Below are positions 56,580 to 64,000 of a stretch of DNA of 64,000 nt, piece by piece (within the stretch, counting starts at the first letter, position 1; each line of letters begins with the position of its first letter). The notes under the pieces were generated by a model, which searched no databases, was not told the origin of the DNA, and was given only the letters and a program-made list of their open reading frames with translations. The DNA lies in contig NW_015971548.1 of assembly GCF_000182565.1 (NCBI RefSeq), forward strand, positions 798,047 to 862,046, written 5' to 3'. The position numbers were made by a program, and so were the translations under genes. This DNA is from Spizellomyces punctatus DAOM BR117. Taxonomy: Eukaryota; Chytridiomycota; Chytridiomycetes; Spizellomycetales; Spizellomycetaceae.

Positions 56580-59296
56580 ATGTTTCGCTCCCGCAAAGTT
56601 GGCCCAGTGGAGCACGGCATCGTGACCTCGACAGAAGTGCTCAATGCCCGCAAGAGGGTTGGGCGTGTTGAAAAATCCCGTAAACATGAAAACCTCCCAG
56701 TTGATTGTGCGACCGCTCTTCCTCTGCGCCGTGTCTTGACAAGGGACAGTGCAATATCTATATCTTCGATCTCCTTACCGTCACCGACATACTCTACTCA
56801 TAATAATACCGATGTTTCCGAACTATCCTCCACTGCAAGACTGAGCAGCCCTCCTTCACCTCTACACTCCCCCGACGCCACTGAAGATGCCAACCAGAGA
56901 TTGTCGTCACCATCGATACGGTCGGTAGACGCAGGTTCTGATTGCTCGTCACCGGATGTGGACAACATCCTTCCATTACCACCACCTCCTGGACTTTCGA
57001 AAGGTGAACCCATAAGCCCTGCTCCGGTTGACGACCAAGGTGTTAACAAAGCACCAATTCCATGGCGTACTACAAACATGCAAAGCGCATGGACCGTTCT
57101 CAATGACGATGATTCATGGGGTACCTCGCAGGAGTGGCATCAAACTCCGTCTGAGGATACGTATTCCAATGGCGGTGTTTTTAGCATGCAGCTTGTCAAT
57201 CCTCTAAATGGGCGATGGGGACGAAGCCCGCGAGTGGGGCCAGGATCATCCTCTCGCCGGGCGAACAGTGGAAGAAATAGTTGTCGTAGAGCATGCCTGC
57301 TGTCAACATTGGGGCTCCTGATTGCGGCTGTATCTATTGTTATTATTGTGGTTACCATTCGTGCTCACCAACGAGACAAGTTTGATCCTCAAGCTGGACC
57401 TCGCGGAGGTCTCCCAGCACCTCCACCAGGCCCACCATTACCTGTATTAAACGTGCTTGATATGAGGGTCCCCACAAATGCATCAGCAGGAGTGTACTTT
57501 GGAGCTAGTATAGACTGGGTAAGCATTAAACGTTCATTTGAGACGCTGCTCTAGTCCTCTTGATTGCTAAGTGAGTTGCCTCTTTGTACTGATGTAGACG
57601 AAGGAAGACCCACAGAGCTTTAACAAAGCGTTGGGGCACAATGCCGCTATCGTAGATGGGTACTACATGATAGCGGAAATTCTTGAGAGAGTCAATACCG
57701 TCAATTCATCCGGCATCTCGCACACAATTCCGGACTATTTTAACTGGACCGCAGGACTGATTGGAGGGACAGGCGCAATTATGGGGATGACCCTGATGCC
57801 CCATAAGGGTCTCGAACAGGTTTCTATAGACGCCATGGCACAGCTCGGACTGAAGTGTGCAGAGATCAATCGTGTGGGCATTCCTATTCTTCTGCGGTTT
57901 GCGCCAGAAATGAATGGTAATTTAGGTTGTGTGTGTTCTCTGATACAGATTATGCTAAAATTTATATTATGTAGGCAACTGGTATCCTTGGGGACAAAGT
58001 CCGGTCAAATATCGGGAGGCCTTCAAGAATCTTGCGATCATTGTCCGCAACGCAACCAATTTCGAACTGAAAAATGCTATATTATCAAATAGAACCATGG
58101 CCCGTACCGCAATGGTCTGGGCGCCGGCTGCTGGTCAAGGATACCCGTACATCTATGGCCAAAATGGGACCTATGCGCCGAGAGGTAATGACACGCGCCT
58201 TGCTGAGATGGACACGAATGGAGATGGAGTGGTTGATGAAAAAGTGAGACCAAGAGAGATTTTCTTGAAGCGTGGCATAGAACTATAACAACAATTTCAA
58301 TTTCATATAGGATGACCCTTTTCTACCTTACTACCCGGGCGATGAATACGTCGATTGGATTGGTATCACGGCTCTATTTAACACATCCTTGGGACGGAAT
58401 GCAACAGTTGCAAGTGCCTTGGCTTTCACGGGGGATACCACTTTTGTTCCTGCAATAGCCAACTCTACCACTTCCAATAATGCTACTGGGAGACGTGCCG
58501 CTCCGAGCGTCAATAACATTAATGCAGCCCTGCCAGTGATTGCACAAAATCTCACAAACAAAATCCCACCGGTTGGACGCGATGTGAATGGAACGTCGTT
58601 TGAGTCTATTGTCTCCGGCTACCCGGGTCAATGGAGTGTGTATGAACTAGCGAAGCTGCGTAAGAAGCCGCTTATCGTTGGCGAAACGGGGATTGGATAT
58701 TTGAGTGGTGCCGGTATTCCCACTGAACCGTCAGAGTTGACAGTCAAAAAGGCATGGTGGAGCCAAGTGTATAATGAGACGCTGTTCAAGGTAGGAAGCG
58801 GTAATCGATCACCACACGTTGAACCTTTGGAAGTTTCTTTCTCATCATAATACCTCTTCGCCTGTAGAATTATCCCCTCATTCGTGCGGTTGTGTGGTAC
58901 GACTACAGTCTTCTCGTTGCGAATTCTTCGATCACGCTTGACTATTCGTTCACCCGAAACGAGACTATTACGAAGGCATTTGTGAATACCACCGATTCGC
59001 TTTCTCGAGGAACGCTGGTTTATGCGAATGATACGATGACGGACGGCGCATTGATCAATGGTACTGCCTTGGGCGTCCGCAACAGTACCGGAGCTATTTG
59101 GGTCAATATGAATATGACATTACCAAATGGGACGGTGGTTAAGGGAAAAGTTATCAACGGGGCCTGGGTACCGAATGCCGGCGAATCATCGCATCGTAGT
59201 CGGCGGGACGGTAGTAGCAACTCACATTCAATACAAGCGATGTTGCCTGCGAAGGCCCGCAGAGGGAAGGGGTTTAATACAGGCGGGCAATCATAA
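56580..59296 (+). CDS. GH26-family glycoside hydrolase anchored as a type II membrane protein
   Basis: Five exons (56580-57518, 57598-57916, 57975-58243, 58311-58790, 58868-59296) give 811 aa. There is no signal peptide. The first 238 aa are Ser/Pro-rich and cytoplasmic, followed by one transmembrane helix (about 240-262, LLSTLGLLIAAVSIVIIVVT). The Pro-rich stem (PAPPPGPPLPVLN) then leads to a GH26-like barrel: GVYFGASIDW, LLRFAPEMNGNWYPWG (acid/base Glu about 417) and KKPLIVGETGIGYL (nucleophile Glu about 634). GH26 enzymes cleave β-mannan or mixed β-glucan. A dbl-acidic DTNGDGVVDEK loop may bind calcium (dockerin/EF-like). The C-terminal domain is Asn/Thr-rich and likely N-glycosylated. Wall or storage-glycan remodelling at the cell surface or Golgi is inferred. 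Confidence 0.82.
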
Positions 59297-59492
59297 ACCG
59301 ACTATTTGTATATATAAGAGGGCCGACTGTATAGTATTAGTATAGTGTTTTACTTAGTCCTTTCTGTCACTGGCGTAAACAAAGTTCTTACTGAAAGCAA
59401 CAGCTTCCTGTTATTGCCGGAAGTCTGACTTCATTGAACAGTTGGATATCATCAATCACCCGACGCGTTCTGCTGCGAATTGCGGTGCGATC

Positions 59493-61742
59493 ATGAGTTC
59501 GCCGTTTCCTACGGACGTAGCTGGTGACGAATTCCTGCCGCCAGCTAAGAGAGTACGATTGGTGGAAGACGAAGTATGTGCTAGTGGAATTGAGCTCCCC
59601 AGGATCTGGTTTCTCAAAAAAGTTATGAACTACGTAGAACATATCACCTCGGGAACTTGAATTGGGTAGCGATGTGTTGCCTCATGTCGAAATCGAAGCA
59701 GAGAATGATGCAGGAGAGCAAGAGACGGACATGGTCAAAGCCGAACGGCAGCTAGTCGGCAGTACTCACGGTCATCTAGATGACAAAGTGACATCCGGTG
59801 GTGGAGGAGCATTCGAGGAGACAAGAGGTTCAGCACCTCCAGTCATCTTTGCGCTGTCAGAAAAAACAAAGCAGATTATGCAGGATGAAGCTCGGCATTT
59901 GGGTGGGTGTTCTTCGAGTGCTGAGATGGCATTACCCTTGCCGCCCACTTATCCTTTGACGATCGTAGGGTTTTGGGACTGGTTGGAGAAATATTCTGCT
60001 TTACCTTTGTCATTTTTGTTTGATGTCTTCGATTTCTCATTGGTATGTTGGCCTGTTATATAATTTTGTGCGTTCTCATCCTTTGACCCTTGACGAATTT
60101 GCACCCAAGCCAGAACATCTCCGACAAGCGTCCGATGATGATTTACTTCCGTTGTTAAAATCGGTTATGATGAAGAAGGTCCGTTGACTTCAGATACATG
60201 CGAGCGAACTCATAATCTGAAATGATGTTAGGTTGCAAAAAGACCAAAGCGACCGGATATCAATACACTGGAACAAGCGATTGAGCTTCTGCGAACGTGC
60301 AAGAATATTATGGTTCTGACCGGCGCTGGAGTACGTGTGCATCACGCGAATTTCGGAACTCGCTTAGATACGTTTGTTCAAAGTTTCATCAAACTCTAGG
60401 TGTCAGTTTCATGTGGGATACCCGACTTCCGTTCAAAAAATGGAATATATTCGCGACTGGATGAATTCGAGCTGGACGACCCACAGCAAATGTTTGACAT
60501 CGAGTACTTTCGTATACAACCGCAGACATTCTATTCCTTTGCTAGAGTAGGAATGTGAATCTTGGCGCTGTTAATGTTCGCATTGTGCTGATCATCTAGT
60601 AGGAGATATATCCCAGCAATTTCAAGCCATCGCCGTCCCATCTATTTATAAAGTTACTGGAAGAGAAAGGCAAATTGCTCCGCAACTATACTCAGAATAT
60701 TGACACACTCGAGCAAGTTGCCGGTATCAAACGTGTCGTTCAATGTCATGGTAGTGAACGTACAGAACTGTGCCCATCTTCACGTGCGCGCTCTTAAATC
60801 TCTTCTTTGTCCCATGTAAGGCTCCTTCGCTACCGCCAAGTGCATCGTATGTGGTTACAAGGTTCCTGGAGATGCCCTCGAAGAGGATATTTTTCAGAAG
60901 GTGTGCTTTCAGCATCGTACCTGGATATAGCCTGATGCTCGCTAAACGTTTCCTGAATGAAGAAAGTCCCAATGTGCCCTGTATGTGGAGAAGAGAGAGA
61001 CGGTATAATGAAACCAGACATCACCTTTTTTGGGGAGATGCTTCCGGATGAGTTCGACCGGCTATTTGCGGAAGACAAGGAAAAGGTGGACCTGCTTATC
61101 GTGATGGGATCCTCATTAAAGGTGTCACCGGTCGCCGATGTCAAAGGTGTGTACAAGTCATGTTACTATTGCAACCCATAGCATCCCTAATCTATTCTTT
61201 CAGACAAGATACCACATCACGTTCCGCAAATATTGATTAACATGGAGTCGCTGCCACACATGGAAGGGTTCGACATTCACTTGCTCGGCTACTGTGATAC
61301 CATCTGTGCACAGCTGTGTCGAATGTTAGGATGGGACCTGAAGCATGAAAAGATTCCAGGGGGATCGTCCCTCTCTATGAACATAACAGGCGATCAGGCG
61401 GGTCCTGACGATGACGGGAATGGAGGTGTACAGGAGGATGGGTCTTGTTTCCGGCAGGGGCGACAACCCCACCACTATTTATTCGAAGGGGCTATCGGTC
61501 TAGCCGACATGGACCCGGCAGCGTACATACCTTCTGATCGAGAAGATACGTCGGCTACCTCATCAGACGACGATACAACGCCTCCAGAACATTCCGAAGA
61601 CAGTGATGCAGATGTGGAAGGAGACATCGGTCACAAAATAGATGCAGAATTGAAATTCGAGGGCAGCGAGACGGGACCAAGTAGTTTCCGTAAGGAGATC
61701 GAATCTCACAACACAGCGGATAGAGCAGAATCATCATCTTAA
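59493..61742 (+). CDS. Sir2-type NAD-dependent protein deacetylase (class I sirtuin)
   Basis: Nine exons (59493-59573, 59638-60042, 60110-60178, 60232-60330, 60400-60546, 60603-60750, 60821-60900, 60963-61146, 61204-61742) give 583 aa. An acidic N-terminus and a helical N-terminal region ([20 protein letters not shown]) precede the core: [41 protein letters not shown], a catalytic His in RVVQCHGSF, paired Cys (CIVC and CPVC) for zinc, [15 protein letters not shown], and [14 protein letters not shown]. This is the SIRT1/Hst-like class. The tail of about 180 aa is acidic and Ser-rich, as in SIRT1. Histone or transcription-factor deacetylation is expected. Exon 8 uses an AAG acceptor. Confidence 0.93.
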
Positions 61743-62848
61743 TCTGTGTACTGGTAATCCTCTGTTGTAATTATTGAGCAAAAGGTCTATTCGCCGCCAT
61801 CGTAATGGGCCACGCCATTCGATGGCGGGCGTGCCAAAGAGGGGCTGGGATGACACGTTAGAGTATCCCCTCTAAACCCTTGATATAACGATTCCCCTTA
61901 TGTGCGAGAGGACATTCGATGCCTTTCTAAGATTGTTGTGTTCTGTCCCGCTTTATACACTCGTCACCCGAATATCAACTCGTAGACAATTACTATTATG
62001 TTGATGGCCACCAAGGGGACTGCGAATTGTGATTATCACCGTTGATCAGTCACGGGCGTTAGGAATTAAAACTACTATTCACATACATCGTAGAAGAGTT
62101 CGAATGGCAGATATCAGATTGATAACTTTATACTTGACTGTGTTGCTTTTGTCTCCGAATTGCGTCTGATGTGAACTTTGCCCTAGACCAACTTGGAGCG
62201 AGAAAACCATCATGGTTGAGCCTGTGGTTTCGGTAACGGGCCCTCTGTCTCCCTTCGACGACTAAATTTCAATGAGCTTGGCTGCTACATACTTCGTGCC
62301 AGAAACCTCTCCTCGTGTAATATTGCTATAGCGTTGATGAACAGTAGTCCAACGTACAAGAGTGTACCAAGCGAAAGCATGAAAGCCATGATGGTGTCAG
62401 CTATACAGCGGTTAGCGCGTTGGAAGTTGGGTTAACGTTTCGTGGTCGATGACTGTGCCAAAAATGTTGCTATGACAGTGTTATGCAACTCTACTGTACT
62501 AGCATCCCCATTACGTTTCCTTAAGGCGAGTAAAATATGGCCAAAACCTTGAATGTTCCGACATTTCAAGCTCGAAAGCTACTTGTAGAACATATCAAGG
62601 AAAGTGCAGCACGATGAGGACTCTTTTCTGGAAGTTTATTTTTTAAGCCAACTGCTAGCCATATCCTTTGATGTGGTTCGATATCCGGCTGGAATGCTTG
62701 CTTCCTTCTCTGTACGTGCTCCAACTTTGCTGATCTGCACTTGCCCGGTCGCTGCAGTATTTGCAGAAGTACGTAAGTTTACAAAGTACAATGTTTTCGG
62801 AGAAGCGGTGCTGACGGTATTGCCCTGCAATGTATTCAGTTGTTCAAA
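61743..62848. other. Intergenic region
   Basis: About 1.1 kb between the sirtuin and La genes. I find no coding frame, tRNA-like fold or clear repeat that I can support. Confidence 0.5.
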
Positions 62849-64000
62849 ATGGAGGTGAACTCCGCGAACGTTGAGGTGGAGAGTGAGGTTCAGCCCGAGA
62901 CCACAACGACACCGCTCAGTGACTCTGCACATGCAACCACGCCCACTCCTCCAGTTCCAGTGGAGACTTCGCAGCCTACTGTTCCCGTGGACGAGGTTAC
63001 CGTACCAGTACCAGTAAACCTTGAAACTGCGAGTGATGAGGTCAAAGCAAAGATACTCAAGCAAGTGGAGTACTACTTTGGAGGTGAGGAGTCCGTAGCG
63101 CTGCATATATGGTTGTGAAATCATGCTGATGGCTTTCCGTGTAGATGCGAACCTTCCGAGAGACAAGTTCCTGATAAGCACCATCAACGAAAACCCCGAG
63201 GGATGGGTCTCTATTGAGACTCTATTGAAGTTTAACAGACTCAGGTCAATTTCTGACGATCCCCTGGTCATCGCTGATGCGCTGAGACAGAGTGCCGAAC
63301 TTCTTGAAGTATCGGACGACGGAAAATTGGTTCGTCGTCGTACTCAGCTGAAGCCAAGGTTTGCCGTTCATAGAAAGACAATATACGTGGTACGTTAGTG
63401 ACGATCTTGGTAAATCCTTGGCAATAGTGCTAATTTTCACATAGAAAGGATTTCCACCAGAGCTCAGTAACATCATCGACGAAATCGAAGGCTTCTTTTC
63501 CAACTTTGGTAAAGTGCACAATGTTAGAATTCGTCGAGATGAGAATCGCGCTTTCAAGGTTTGTGGCCAAAGGCTGCGTGCTGTGTATGATGCGGGTTCG
63601 TTAACCTGCTCTCCATATTAGGGTTCAGTTTTTGTTGAATTTAAGGAAATTCCTGCCGCAGAAAATGTTAGCCAAATGCAATTGGAGTTTCAAGGACATC
63701 CTCTAGTCATTATGATGAAGTAGGTTCAGCTGTTTAAGCATCTTCGATAGTTTCTTTCCAAACTCTAATTGTTTTTAGAGATGAATATGTAAACATGAAA
63801 TTGCGTGAAGGCCCGAAAGATCAGGATGGCAGCCACATGCATGTACAGCGTCCTTATGAAGAGTTCCCACAACTGAATTATTTGGAAAGGCATGACTTCC
63901 GTCGTCCAGGTGCCCACTCCAACTATGGCAATCGGCAACAGGGTCCAGCACTTTTGGAGCGACCAGAGGGTGCTCTGGCCTTCTTTGAAGGCGTAGCGCC
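62849..64000 (+). CDS. La-related RNA-binding protein (La motif + RRM), 3' truncated
   Basis: Five exons are visible (62849-63083, 63145-63389, 63445-63558, 63622-63719, 63779-64000), running off the window. After a Thr/Pro/Val-rich N-terminus (about 65 aa), a La motif is clear: VKAKILKQVEYYFGDANLPR, DKFLISTINENPEGWVSIET, LLKFNRLRSI. An RRM follows (TIYVKGFPPELSNIIDEIEG, FFSNFGKVHNVRIRRDE, GSVFVEFKEIPAAE). This arrangement is the genuine La protein (Lhp1/SSB) type, which binds UUU-OH ends of Pol III transcripts. The YYFGDxNLPRDKF block is exactly formed by splicing. The final exon continues past 64000, so the C-terminus cannot be judged. Confidence 0.9.

Noticed and set aside
62636-63271. 211-codon minus-strand frame opposite La exons
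   Set aside because: It overlaps the La motif coding exons in antisense and has no motif of its own.

Overview
The window reads as nuclear DNA of a zoosporic (flagellated) fungus, most likely a chytrid. The fungal side is shown by RIT1, a Zn2Cys6 regulator with a fungal-type C-terminal region, a GH5_12 steryl-glucosidase, a Kre9/KNH-like wall protein and several GPI-type or serine/threonine-rich secreted proteins. The flagellum is shown by two cilium-specific genes (a CATIP homologue at 2585-3969 and a CFAP73/CCDC42 homologue at 20889-22184) and possibly by the kinesin at 45759-48171. Genes are dense, lie on both strands and are rich in introns: I could place about 125, mostly 50-85 nt, with GT..AG borders. 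All gene models were built by hand by joining exons in frame. I ran no alignment or search, so family names rest on recognised motifs and remembered family features.

Layout. 1-6.5 kb: the tail of an unknown gene, a secreted APP1-like phosphatase, CATIP-like, an NTF2-like protein and FRA10AC1. 7-11.5 kb: VPS5/SNX1 and an orphan 7TM protein. 12.4-16.2 kb: an acidic protein, an SVIP-like p97 cofactor and RIT1. 16.5-23.3 kb: three cell-surface proteins interleaved with a helical 'NQ-repeat' protein and CFAP73/CCDC42. 24-36 kb: an F-box-like protein, an SLC37-type MFS carrier, SLC35F6, a spliced 40-aa microprotein, an LRR protein, a cAMP-receptor-like GPCR and two small unknowns. 36.7-45.5 kb: a Zn2Cys6 factor, RPS24, Ran/GSP1 and a HINT3-like HIT hydrolase. 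45.7-64 kb: a kinesin, a protein with a possible HSP20-like domain, EGH1, PUF6, a membrane-anchored GH26 enzyme, a Sir2 deacetylase and the start of a La protein running off the edge.

The genes do not form an operon or cluster. They are a euchromatic mix of housekeeping functions (translation, nuclear transport, ribosome biogenesis, splicing, endosome-to-Golgi sorting), flagellar parts, surface/wall proteins and signalling. The most unusual items are a 4-nt microexon in Ran, the NQ-repeat protein, the spliced microprotein with its own TATA box, the orphan 7TM protein and a GH26 enzyme built as a type II membrane protein. I saw no mobile element, CRISPR array, viral gene or convincing tRNA or rRNA gene.
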